Assembly (NCBI GenBank): GCA_910587365.1 | Contig: CAJUKJ010000019.1 | Span: 1 to 29,369, forward strand | Length of the DNA: 29,369 bases | Direction: 5' to 3' | From: an uncultured Christensenellaceae bacterium | Lineage (GTDB): Bacteria; Bacillota; Clostridia; Christensenellales; Borkfalkiaceae | Part shown: positions 22,426 to 29,335 of the stretch, in pieces | Position numbering within the stretch: the first letter of the stretch is position 1 | How the letters are laid out: each line of letters begins with the position of its first letter | The notes under the pieces: generated by a model | What the model saw: the letters and a program-made list of their open reading frames with translations, nothing else | What the model was told of the DNA's origin: nothing | Database searches by the model: none | Position numbers and translations under genes: made by a program

Positions 22426-23274
22426 ATGATTAAAATTTTAGTTGATTCGGCGTCCGATATAGAGCTTGCCGAATCGGAAAAACTTGGCGTTACCCTTATA
22501 CCTATCCAGATACGCTTCGGCACGGAAGAATATCTTGACGGAGTTAACCTTTCGCACAGCGAGTTTTTTGAAAAGCTATTGGAAAGCGCGGATCTTCCGC
22601 AGACGAGCCAGATAAACGAGTACCGCTTTGAGGAAAGCTTTGAAAAGCTTACCAAAAACGGAGATACGGTTATTGCCATTACCCTTTCCTCTAAGCTTTC
22701 GGGAACTTACGGCTGTGCAGTCAAAGCCGCAAAAAAGTTTGACGGTAAGGTTTTCGTTGTCGACAGTCTTAATGCGTGTATCGGCGAAAGAATACTTATA
22801 AACTATGCTTTGAAGCTTGCGGGCGACGGAAATCTTTCCGCAGAAGAAATTGTAAACGAACTTAACGAAAAAAAGCACAAAATACAAGTTCTTGCACTTT
22901 TGGACACTTTGAAGTATTTGAGAAAGGGCGGACGAATTTCATCCGTTACCGCTATTGCGGGCGAAATGCTTTCAATCAAGCCCGTGGTTTCAATAATTAA
23001 AGGCGAAGTTAAGCTTGTAGGCAAAGCTATGGGGTCGAAAAAGGGAAATAACCTTTTAACACAGCTTGTCGACAAATGCGGCGGCATAGACTTCGGTATG
23101 CCATACGCGCTTGCCTATTCGGGCCTTACGGACGCATATCTTCAAAAATACTTGAAAGACAGCGAAAAGCTATGGAAAGACAAAACAAATTATATCCCCG
23201 TCCATATGATAGGCAGTACCATTGGCACGCACGTAGGTCCGGGAGCGATTGCAGTAGCTTTTTTTGCAAAATAA
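22426..23274 (+). CDS. DegV family (FakB-type) fatty-acid-binding protein
   Basis: A 282-residue DegV protein. Members of this fold bind a long-chain fatty acid, and the FakB subgroup presents it to the kinase FakA for phosphorylation and use in phospholipid synthesis. Seen here: KILVDSASDIE at the N-terminus, TSQINEYRFEESFEKL, LSSKLSGTYGCAVKAA (lipid carboxylate region), LDTLKYLRKGGRIS and the C-terminal IGSTIGTHVGPGAIAVAFF. Start with GGAG five bases upstream. No fakA lies in this window. Which lipid it binds, and whether it supplies a kinase or senses a lipid for the MarR partner, cannot be told. Confidence 0.93.
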   Translation: MIKILVDSASDIELAESEKLGVTLIPIQIRFGTEEYLDGVNLSHSEFFEKLLESADLPQTSQINEYRFEESFEKLTKNGDTVIAITLSSKLSGTYGCAVKAAKKFDGKVFVVDSLNACIGERILINYALKLAGDGNLSAEEIVNELNEKKHKIQVLALLDTLKYLRKGGRISSVTAIAGEMLSIKPVVSIIKGEVKLVGKAMGSKKGNNLLTQLVDKCGGIDFGMPYALAYSGLTDAYLQKYLKDSEKLWKDKTNYIPVHMIGSTIGTHVGPGAIAVAFFAK

Positions 23275-23290
23275 TTAAAGGAGTTTATTT

Positions 23291-24586
23291 ATGGAAAAGA
23301 TTAAAAACTTATGGAGCAAACTGTGGTTCAGGATACTGAGCATAGTTCTTGCGGTAATTATAGTGATTGCCGCAGTATTTGGTATTACCCTTTTCAGCGT
23401 ATGGGGAAACGAAATTTCAACCGTTTCAAGCTTTAAGCATTTGCAGGAGAGAAACGACGCAAACAAAGAAGGTTCGGTTTACAGTATGAACGTTAAGGGC
23501 GGTTTCTACCTTGATAAGTTCAGGGAAAACGGCGGAGCTTCTTCCGATAAAGAGCTTATCGGGTTCATTACCAAAAACATTACCAAAGGGCTTATAAACG
23601 TAAACATAGGCGAATCCGACGTGAACTGCTCGGCATTTACGGCTACTACCCCCTCCGACGACGTTCTGTTTGCAAGAAACTACGATTTCGACAAGACGAA
23701 CGTCTGTATGACGATAAGCAACAACCCCGGCAAGGGCAGATATAAGTCGTTTACCACGGTTGACCTTAACTACGTCGGTATGGATACCGAAAAGGACGTA
23801 AGCGGGCTTATGAACAAGCTGACCTGCATTGCCGCCGCATACGCGCCCCTTGACGGCGTCAACGAAATGGGCTTGAGCTGCGGAATATTTATGTCTTACC
23901 AAGGCGATGATAAAACGCTTAACGAAAGCGGAACAGTTGCAACCGACCAGAAGGACGCAGCGAAAGACAACTTTACCTCTACCACTATGCAGAGAATGAT
24001 TCTCGACTATTGCGCCAACGTTGACGAGGCGGTAGAGTTAATAAAAAGTTACAACCTGCACGATTCGGCCAAGTCCTCCTTCCACTATATGATTGCCGAC
24101 GCGACGGGCAAGAGCGCGATACTTGAATGGCTGCCCGCCGAAAACGCAACCGATAAGACGGATAACGACGGAAGCGCGAGGGTACTGAAAATTACTTATA
24201 ATACCGACAGCGTATACGATACGCAGAGAAATGCAGATGACTTTAAGTACCAGTGGATAACCAATTTTATCGTAAACGACCACGAAAACTACTACGAAAG
24301 CAATGACGATAAACCCGGTTGGGACAGATATGAACATATTTACAACCGTTTAAGCGCGACAGGCGGAACTGTTGCGGACGAGAACGCTGCAATGACTATT
24401 CTCTCCGAGGTCGGCAGAAGGAGCTGGAACAAGGTACACGGCGGCAGCGGCATTACCGTACATAGCGTAGTTTACAACCTCACGCAAAAGACTGTGCTTT
24501 GGGTAGCAAATGAAAATTATACCGACAAATCCGCGGTATATCAATACTCCTTTAAAACCAACAAGCTTACGTCTTTGGCAAAATAA
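23291..24586 (+). CDS. Membrane-anchored Ntn-hydrolase (linear amide C-N hydrolase/choloylglycine hydrolase-like)
   Basis: A 431-residue protein with an N-terminal signal anchor (positive residues, then a hydrophobic segment about 13-36) and an extracytoplasmic domain. CSAFTATTPSDDVLFARNYDFD (C113 as likely nucleophile) followed by NEMGLSCGIFMS is the pattern of the cysteine Ntn-hydrolases that include penicillin V acylase, bile salt hydrolase and acid ceramidase-like amidases. The cysteine is internal, so activation would need cleavage before C113 or a non-processed mechanism. HYMIADATGKSAILEW and VHSVVYNLTQKTVLWV are further core strands. It ends the marR-degV operon with AAGGAG before its ATG. 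The substrate may be an N-acyl compound outside the membrane; release of a fatty acid for the DegV protein is an attractive but unproved link. Confidence 0.82.
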   Translation: MEKIKNLWSKLWFRILSIVLAVIIVIAAVFGITLFSVWGNEISTVSSFKHLQERNDANKEGSVYSMNVKGGFYLDKFRENGGASSDKELIGFITKNITKGLINVNIGESDVNCSAFTATTPSDDVLFARNYDFDKTNVCMTISNNPGKGRYKSFTTVDLNYVGMDTEKDVSGLMNKLTCIAAAYAPLDGVNEMGLSCGIFMSYQGDDKTLNESGTVATDQKDAAKDNFTSTTMQRMILDYCANVDEAVELIKSYNLHDSAKSSFHYMIADATGKSAILEWLPAENATDKTDNDGSARVLKITYNTDSVYDTQRNADDFKYQWITNFIVNDHENYYESNDDKPGWDRYEHIYNRLSATGGTVADENAAMTILSEVGRRSWNKVHGGSGITVHSVVYNLTQKTVLWVANENYTDKSAVYQYSFKTNKLTSLAK

Positions 24587-24594
24587 TAAAAATT

Positions 24595-24620
24595 CGGGCG
24601 GCGCAATTTTGCGCCGCCCG
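24595..24620. terminator. Bidirectional terminator between the hydrolase and ferritin genes
   Basis: CGGGCGGCGCAA (24595-24606) and TTGCGCCGCCCG (24609-24620) form a 12-bp stem. The plus side is followed by TACTTGTTTTTT and the minus side by AATTTTTATT, so it serves both converging genes. Confidence 0.93.
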
Positions 24621-24639
24621 TACTTGTTTTTTAATTGCG

Positions 24640-25158
24640 TTACATTACGGGACCGGTGGCAGAAGGTGTGTAAACCCTTGCCGCAAGCTCCTGGTTCAAT
24701 GAATAAAGTCCCTTTGCGTCGTGACCGAAGAGCTGGAATTTTTTTATCATATCTTCCGCGTTCTTTTCTTCCTCGCCCTGTTCTTTAATAAACCAATCCA
24801 AAAACTGCATCGTCTTGAAGTCTTTAATAGCAAAAGCTTCGGCGTAGATGTTGTTTATAAGCGAAGTAACGTACTGCTCGTGTTCCAGCCCTGCGTCAAG
24901 CGGGTCGGAAGATTTTGCAAACTTTTTGTCGGGCTTTGCAATTGCGTCGAAAGTCACGCGCACGCCATTGTCGATAAGATACCTCCTCATCATCATCGCA
25001 TGGTCGCGTTCTTCCTGCGCCTGTATTTCATACCAATGTGCAAAACCGTCCAGTCCTTCGTCCGCATAGTAATTTGCGAAATCGAGATAAAGATATCCCG
25101 AATACAGCTCTTTATTTACCTGCTCGTTTATGAGTTTTGCAATTTTTGCGTTTAACAT
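24640..25158 (-). CDS. ftnA: Ferritin (non-heme, FtnA-like)
   Basis: A 172-residue four-helix ferritin that oxidises and stores iron in a 24-subunit cage. The ferroxidase residues E17 (KELYSGYLY), E50 and H53 (QEERDH), E94 and Q127 (EQGEEE) fall at the same numbers as in E. coli FtnA. Helix E is followed by a short C-terminal tail (ATGPVM). Start ATG follows GGAGG. It has its own extended -10 promoter and shares a bidirectional terminator with the hydrolase. No Fur-like box was recognised. Confidence 0.96.
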   Translation of the reverse strand: MLNAKIAKLINEQVNKELYSGYLYLDFANYYADEGLDGFAHWYEIQAQEERDHAMMMRRYLIDNGVRVTFDAIAKPDKKFAKSSDPLDAGLEHEQYVTSLINNIYAEAFAIKDFKTMQFLDWFIKEQGEEEKNAEDMIKKFQLFGHDAKGLYSLNQELAARVYTPSATGPVM

Positions 25159-25183
25159 AAATTTACCTCCGTATACTGTTTTA

Positions 25184-25211
25184 ATTATACCATTCTTTTT
25201 TTAAAAAGCAA
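25184..25211 (-). promoter_or_regulatory. Ferritin promoter
   Basis: TTGCTT (25211-25206), a 16-base spacer and an extended -10, TGG-TATAAT (TATAAT 25189-25184). Start predicted near 25177. Compact: the -35 lies about five bases beyond the stop of the aminotransferase gene. Confidence 0.75.
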
Positions 25212-25215
25212 TCGT

Positions 25216-26403
25216 TTATTTATAGCTTTCCGCCAATTTTTTGAAAGCGGGCAACGCCCTTTCAATCATATCCGCTGAAACGCAGTAAGCTATGCGCACG
25301 TAGCCCTTTACGCCGAAATCGTCGCCGGCGACAAGCAAAAGCTCGTACTCTTTTGCCCTTTCGGCAAAAGCTTTTGCATCCTCTTCCAAAGCCTTTACAA
25401 AAAGATAGAACGCCCCGTCGGGTCTTACAACCTTATATCCGTACTCTTCGAGTGCGGAACACAGCGTATCCCTGTTAGCTTTATAAATAGAAATATCCGA
25501 GGTTTTGTCGTAAACCCTTTCAACAAGACGCTGAAAGAGGGCGGGTGCGCAGACGTAGCCGAGAACCCTGCCCGCACCGCATATGCCCGCATAGACTTCG
25601 GAAAACTCCGCCATAGCGTTGTTCACGGCTATATAGCCTATTCTTTCCCCGGGGAGAGAAAGACTTTTACTGTAAGAATAGCATACTATGCTATGGGCGT
25701 AATAATTGAAAACGCACGGAACTTTGATGCTGCCGTCAAAGACAAGTTCGCGGTAAGGCTCGTCAGATATAAGATAAACGGTATTGCCCGTTTCAGCGGA
25801 AAACTTTTTAAGTACTTCGGCAAGCTTTTTTATTACGCCTTCGCCGTAGACCACTCCGCTAGGATTATTGGGCGAATTTATTATTACCGCCTTGGTCTTG
25901 GCGGTTAACGCCTTTTCAAGCTTTTCAAAGTCAATCTGAAAGGTATCGCGCTCGCTTTCAACCGCAACAAATACTGCGCCTGCGTGATTGCAGAAAACCT
26001 TGTATTCGGGAAAATACGGAGAAAAAGCGATTACCTCGTCCCCCACGTTTACAAGCGCGTTTAAGGTTATAGTCAATGACGCAGCAGCACCGCAGGTCAT
26101 ATATATGCAATCGGCGTCAAGCTTAGTTGCAAACAATTTGTTTAAATAGTCTGCAACAGTTTTCCTTACGCTGTAAGCACCCTGAGCGGAAGTATAGCCG
26201 TGCAAGGCAACAGGGTCGGAATTTGCGATTATGTCCAATAACGCGTTTTTTACCTCTTCGGGGGCGGGAACACTTGGATTGCCGAGCGAGAAATCGTATA
26301 CGTTTCTTTCCCCTATTTCCGCCTTGCGCTTGTTGCCGTATTCAAAAAGCTCCCTTATGGAAGAGCGCGTCTTGCCGAGCGCAACGTTAGTTTCGTTTAA
26401 CAT
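25216..26403 (-). CDS. PLP-dependent aminotransferase, class I/II
   Basis: A 395-residue fold-type I aminotransferase of the aspartate aminotransferase group. Seen: substrate-side FSLGNPS (39-45), HGYTSAQGAYSVR, N180 in NSPNNPSG, D214 and Y217 in LISDEPYREL, the Schiff-base lysine K246 in YSYSKSLSLPGERIGY, and R373 region YVRIAYC. The substrate cannot be told from sequence; aspartate, tyrosine/aromatic or alanine-type transaminases all share these residues. Start ATG has GGGAGG upstream and its own promoter only about ten bases away, so the leader is very short. Confidence 0.92.
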   Translation of the reverse strand: MLNETNVALGKTRSSIRELFEYGNKRKAEIGERNVYDFSLGNPSVPAPEEVKNALLDIIANSDPVALHGYTSAQGAYSVRKTVADYLNKLFATKLDADCIYMTCGAAASLTITLNALVNVGDEVIAFSPYFPEYKVFCNHAGAVFVAVESERDTFQIDFEKLEKALTAKTKAVIINSPNNPSGVVYGEGVIKKLAEVLKKFSAETGNTVYLISDEPYRELVFDGSIKVPCVFNYYAHSIVCYSYSKSLSLPGERIGYIAVNNAMAEFSEVYAGICGAGRVLGYVCAPALFQRLVERVYDKTSDISIYKANRDTLCSALEEYGYKVVRPDGAFYLFVKALEEDAKAFAERAKEYELLLVAGDDFGVKGYVRIAYCVSADMIERALPAFKKLAESYK

Positions 26404-26419
26404 ATTTTACCTCCCAGTA

Positions 26420-26448
26420 AGTATAGCATACTTAACGGCATTTTACAA
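26420..26448 (-). promoter_or_regulatory. Aminotransferase promoter
   Basis: TTGTAA (26448-26443), a 17-base spacer and TATACT (26425-26420). Start near 26413, about ten bases before the ATG, with the Shine-Dalgarno at the very 5' end. Confidence 0.7.
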
Positions 26449-26492
26449 GAAGAATTGCTGAGATGCACGCCTTTTACCAGTCATTTTCCGAC

Positions 26493-26527
26493 AAAAAACA
26501 TACCTTCCACCTTTATTAGGGGAAGGT
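26493..26527 (-). terminator. Terminator downstream of the sigF operon
   Basis: On the minus strand ACCTTCC (26508-26502 in plus numbering for the 3' arm, 26527-26521 for the 5' arm) forms a seven-base-pair stem with GGAAGGT around a 12-base loop, followed by ATGTTTTTT. It comes after repeat copy E6 and closes the spoIIA operon. Confidence 0.7.
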
Positions 26528-26546
26528 TGAAATTTTGAATTATTTA

Positions 26547-26722
26547 CGGCGCAAGCAAAACCACGCTTTTGCGCAGCGCACTCAATTTGTCGACACCTCG
26601 ACCTCAGTGGATTGAATTGCCGCAATTATATATTACGTTTGCCCTTATGATTGCGGCAAGAAAGGCAACGCCTTTTAAATCACGGAAATTTTGTTTCGCA
26701 GAATAGAAACAAAATTTCGTGA
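26547..26722 (-). repeat. Structured intergenic repeat, family 1, copy E6 (inverted)
   Basis: Read on the minus strand: first hairpin (26722-26680) TCACG/CGTGA with AAATTTTGTTT/AAACAAAATTT and loop CTATTCTGCG; short hairpin AAAGGC/GCCTTT; long-range stem TTGCCGCAAT with ATTGCGGCAA (26659-26650 and 26626-26617); GTCGA/TCGAC (26602-26589); terminal stem GCGC..GCAAAA type at 26579-26549. It begins three bases after the sigF stop and, unlike E1-E5, reads in the same direction as the gene before it. Confidence 0.85.
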
Positions 26723-26725
26723 ACA

Positions 26726-27451
26726 CTATCCCGTTAAATCTTTACGGAAAATTTCCATTATTTTATTTTCTATCCTCGATACCTGAACCTGCGATACGCC
26801 GAGCATATTGGCAACCTCGCTTTGGGTCATATCGCGGAAGTAGCGCAACATTATTACCTTTCTGTCCCTGTCGGGCAATGAGGCGATAGCCGTTTTCAGT
26901 TGCAAACTTTCGATAATATCCTCCTGCCTGTCCTCGACGGGCAGTTTTTCCAAAAGCTCCTGTGTTTTTTCGTCCTTGTACTCGCCCTGATTATAAATGG
27001 ACACGGGCATATGGGTTGAACCCATAGTGAACACGACTTCACTTTCGGGCATACCGAATTTTTCGGCAATTATCTTTACCGTCGGCTGTGAGCCGTGGCT
27101 TGCCGAATATTCTTCTATAAAAAGATTAATTTGCTTTGCACAGCTTTTTATCGAACGCGATACCTTTATGCTTCCGTCGTCGCGCATAAAGCGTTTTATT
27201 TCGCCCGCTATCATTGGAACGGCGTATGTCGAAAAACGCACGCCGAAGCTTTCGTCAAAGCCGTTTATCGCCTTTAAAAGCCCCATGCTTGCAAGCTGGT
27301 ATAAATCGTCGTACTCAACCCCCTTTCCGAGGTAACGGCGCACTATACTCTTTATCAGGTTGTTATTTTCAACAAGCAGCCTTTCCTTTGCACCCGCGTC
27401 GCCCTGTTTTGCCTTTCGTATAAGTGAATTCGTCTCTTCGACGTCAAGCAT
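26726..27451 (-). CDS. sigF: Forespore sigma factor SigF (SpoIIAC)
   Basis: The first compartment-specific sigma factor of sporulation, held inactive by SpoIIAB. A 241-residue sigma-70 protein: region 2 DDLYQLASMGLLKAINGFDESFGVRFSTYAVPMIAGEIKRFMRDDG (49-93), region 3 IKVSRSIKSCAKQINLF, and region 4 helix-turn-helix MTQSEVANMLGVSQVQVSRIENKIM. SigF and SigG are close relatives; position directly after spoIIAA-spoIIAB decides for SigF. The start chosen is ATG 27451, overlapping the spoIIAB stop by eight bases; the frame extends to 27490, but inside spoIIAB and without family similarity. A structured repeat starts three bases after the stop. Confidence 0.94.
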   Translation of the reverse strand: MLDVEETNSLIRKAKQGDAGAKERLLVENNNLIKSIVRRYLGKGVEYDDLYQLASMGLLKAINGFDESFGVRFSTYAVPMIAGEIKRFMRDDGSIKVSRSIKSCAKQINLFIEEYSASHGSQPTVKIIAEKFGMPESEVVFTMGSTHMPVSIYNQGEYKDEKTQELLEKLPVEDRQEDIIESLQLKTAIASLPDRDRKVIMLRYFRDMTQSEVANMLGVSQVQVSRIENKIMEIFRKDLTG

Positions 27452-27881
27452 TCTCCACTTCCGCTTCAAAACTTTTCGACATATACACAACCGTGCCTTC
27501 GCCCTGTATAGAGTTTACCGAAAATTCGTCCATAAAGGTCTGCATAATGGTAAAACCCATTCCCGAGCGTTCGTCGGAAGGAAGCGTTGTATAAAAGGGC
27601 TGGATGGCTTTTTGAATATCGGGTATGCCCTTGCCCGTATCGCTTACCTTTATATGTAATTCGTTGCCCTCGATTTCGCACTCGACAGTAACAAGCCCGA
27701 GATTACCCCTGTATGCGTGTACGGTACAGTTTGTAACCGCTTCCGAAACTGCGGTTTTTACGTCGGAAAGAGCTGAAAGCGAAGGATTGAGTTCAAGACA
27801 GAATGCGGCGACCGCGTCGCGCGCGAACGCCTGATTTATGGGAAGCGAATAGAATTGAAGTTTAAGATAGTTTCTTGTCAT
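27444..27881 (-). CDS. spoIIAB: Anti-sigma F factor and serine kinase SpoIIAB
   Basis: Binds and inhibits SigF and phosphorylates SpoIIAA. A 145-residue GHKL-ATPase: N-box TAVSEAVTNCTVHAY (E47, N51), G1 box DTGKGI (81-86) and G2 box RSGMGFTIMQTFMD. The length equals the B. subtilis protein. The start is ATG 27881 (MTRNYLKLQF), preceded by AAAAGG; a GTG 12 bases earlier has no ribosome site. 15 bases after spoIIAA, and its last eight bases overlap sigF. Confidence 0.96.
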   Translation of the reverse strand: MTRNYLKLQFYSLPINQAFARDAVAAFCLELNPSLSALSDVKTAVSEAVTNCTVHAYRGNLGLVTVECEIEGNELHIKVSDTGKGIPDIQKAIQPFYTTLPSDERSGMGFTIMQTFMDEFSVNSIQGEGTVVYMSKSFEAEVENA

Positions 27882-27896
27882 ACTTGTTTTCACCTT

Positions 27897-28208
27897 TTAT
27901 TCCGCCTTGGGGATAAGCGAATAAATTCCGCTGATATTAAGTATTTTATCGGCGGCGAAGTTGGGTTTTTCAATATACAGCGGAACGGACAGCTTTGCCG
28001 CTTTTTTATATCTGCCTATTAAAAAGCCAATACCGGTAGAATCCATAAACGCAACTTCGGAAAGGTTTATTATTATTTTCCCGACGCCGACGTTATTCTC
28101 TATCAGTCTGTCGCACTTTACGCGTGCGTCCTGCGAGGCGCACTCGTCCATTTCGCCGCAAAGATTTATGTACAGTATTCTGTCGCGCACGTATCCCGTT
28201 ACCGTCAT
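27897..28208 (-). CDS. spoIIAA: Anti-sigma F factor antagonist SpoIIAA
   Basis: STAS-domain protein that releases SigF from SpoIIAB when unphosphorylated. 103 residues, with the phosphorylation site S57 in FMDSTGIGFLIGRYK and INLSEVAF just before it. Start ATG with AAGGAG about seven bases upstream. First gene of the spoIIAA-spoIIAB-sigF operon. No clear sigma-H promoter was found in the 150 bases upstream; a TATAAT at 28266-28271 has only a poorly spaced TTGCAT (15 bases), so the promoter is undecided. Confidence 0.95.
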   Translation of the reverse strand: MTVTGYVRDRILYINLCGEMDECASQDARVKCDRLIENNVGVGKIIINLSEVAFMDSTGIGFLIGRYKKAAKLSVPLYIEKPNFAADKILNISGIYSLIPKAE

Positions 28209-28362
28209 AGCTATGCTCCTTTGTTCAATGCTGGTTTAAATATTACTATATGCGCGTTGTAAAAAATTATAAGAAACAGACGAAAAATGCAAGCTTTTGT
28301 CGGATATGATTTTCAGTAATACCAAAAGCGCGCGGAATTTTCCGTAATTCCCATAGGGAATA

Positions 28363-28551
28363 TTAGGTAAGCCGTAGGCGAACGAGAATTAGGCGTGGCG
28401 TGAAGCCACGCCTTTTCTCTTTTTTCTGTCTATTTCCTTGACTATAGTCCAGTCCGCTTGCTTTAACTTTATCGTCAATGAGTTTCTTTTCTTCTTCCGA
28501 TACTCTAAAAGAATAGGCATACGGTCTTGCTCTGTTTACTTTCTTTTCGAT
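28363..28551 (-). pseudogene. Truncated mobilization (MobC/relaxosome-like) protein remnant
   Basis: About 62 codons. YAYSFRVSEEEKKLIDDKVKASGL is the N-terminal ribbon-helix-helix start typical of small plasmid/ICE mobilization proteins (normally about 100-120 residues), then the similarity stops and a basic tail (QKKEKRRGFTPR) runs through a palindrome at 28391-28413. The best ribosome site, GGAGGT, stands seven bases before an ATC (28551) where an ATG would be expected; otherwise only a TTG at 28605 without Shine-Dalgarno opens the frame. So it lacks both a normal start and the C-terminal half. It suggests a decayed integrative or mobilizable element beside the spoIIA operon. It could also be a short functional DNA-binding peptide. 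Confidence 0.6.
28391..28425 (+). terminator. Palindrome with T-rich tail
   Basis: AGGCGTGGC (28391-28399) and GCCACGCCT (28405-28413) pair over nine bases with a five-base loop, followed on the plus strand by TTTCTCTTTTTTC. It would end plus-strand transcription, although no plus-strand gene precedes it; it may be the end of the mobile-element remnant. Confidence 0.5.
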
Positions 28552-28556
28552 AGTTT

Positions 28557-28765
28557 TTACCTCCAAAATTTTATTGTTTGCTTGTTCTGCCGACAATGCC
28601 GGCAAGGGGTATTAGGGGAAAGAATTTCCCCTAACGAGGCAAGCGCAAGCGCGGCAAGTGGCTTGCCACTTGCGTACCTCGCCATATCGACAGATAAAGT
28701 CTGCCCGTAATTTTTGCTTACCGTTTGGTTGCCGATTACGGCGGTCTTATTGTTTGTTTTCGCAT
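28557..28765 (-). pseudogene. Small ORF of the mobile element, frameshifted at its start
   Basis: GGAGGT stands eight bases before ATG 28765, but that frame closes after nine codons (28736). In the frame one base over, about 68 codons are open to a TAA at 28557 that overlaps the GGAGGTAA ribosome site of the mobilization remnant. A single-base deletion right after the ATG would explain this: ATG then AAA ACA AAC AAT, giving K-T-N-N-K-T-A-V-I-G-N-Q-T. The frame contains two strong palindromes (28612-28634 and 28654-28673). The protein family is not recognised. An alternative is a nine-codon leader peptide. Confidence 0.4.
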
Positions 28766-29306
28766 AGTGTTTTTACCTCCGAAATGTTAGTTTTTATATC
28801 TTCGTCCACGCAAGAAAGAGTGGGAAAGATACCGTAAAAAAGACGACAAAAAAGCCGCTGATTACTTCTTGTATCACCGACTTCTAACCGTGTTTAGCAA
28901 CATCTGATTGCTCTATGATGGTTGATCATTCTATTAAGTTAGAGAATTGATTTTAGTGCCGTTTTCCGAAAAAATCGTACACTTATAAAAGCCTATCACG
29001 GCTCACGTCGTCACGGCAAACTTGCGCCTTATGCCACACGCATAAAAGCGGTGGCAACTTTGCGCCGTTGCCGTTCCTCTTCCCAAAAAGTTCTTCGATA
29101 CTTTTCGGGAACCCTAAAAGCGTACACTTAAAAAACCTACGCTCTATCCGTAAGCTAAGGCACGGGCGGCTATACTGCCCAAAACCTTCCGCGTCCTATG
29201 AGCTGTCGCTCATTGCGGAATCTGCGAACTCATAACCGTTATCCGTTCGGCACACCCTTTCAAAAGGGTACAATACCACTCATTACACTACTGTGGTATG
29301 CTATGT
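28766..29306 (-). other. Long hairpin-rich untranslated leader, mobile-element remnant
   Basis: No credible gene in over 500 bases. From the predicted transcription start near 29300 the minus strand forms a series of hairpins: ATACCAC/GTGGTAT (29273-29299), ACCCTT/AAGGGT (29254-29269), a compound stem TTCCGC/GCGGAA enclosing ATGAGC/GCTCAT (29187-29220), and GGGC/GCCC (29164-29180). CGTACACTTA occurs twice (28976-28985, 29121-29130), and CGGCGCAAA/GGCGCAAG type repeats lie near 29035-29075. It may be an attenuation leader, an origin of transfer or an uncharacterised RNA; nothing identifies it. Confidence 0.45.
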
Positions 29307-29335
29307 ATTTTATCACTATGACAGTATAAAGTCAA
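29307..29335 (-). promoter_or_regulatory. Promoter of the mobile-element leader
   Basis: TTGACT (29335-29330), a 17-base spacer and TAAAAT (29312-29307) on the minus strand. Start near 29300, right at the first hairpin, about 535 bases before the first ATG with a ribosome site. Confidence 0.75.

Noticed and set aside
27452..27490. Longer SigF start
   Set aside because: Would begin inside spoIIAB with residues unlike any sigma factor; the ATG at 27451 gives the usual N-terminus.
28209..28362. Sigma-H promoter for the spoIIA operon
   Set aside because: Expected from known biology, but no convincing -35/-10 pair with sigma-H spacing could be read; the TATAAT at 28266-28271 has a poor -35 spacing.
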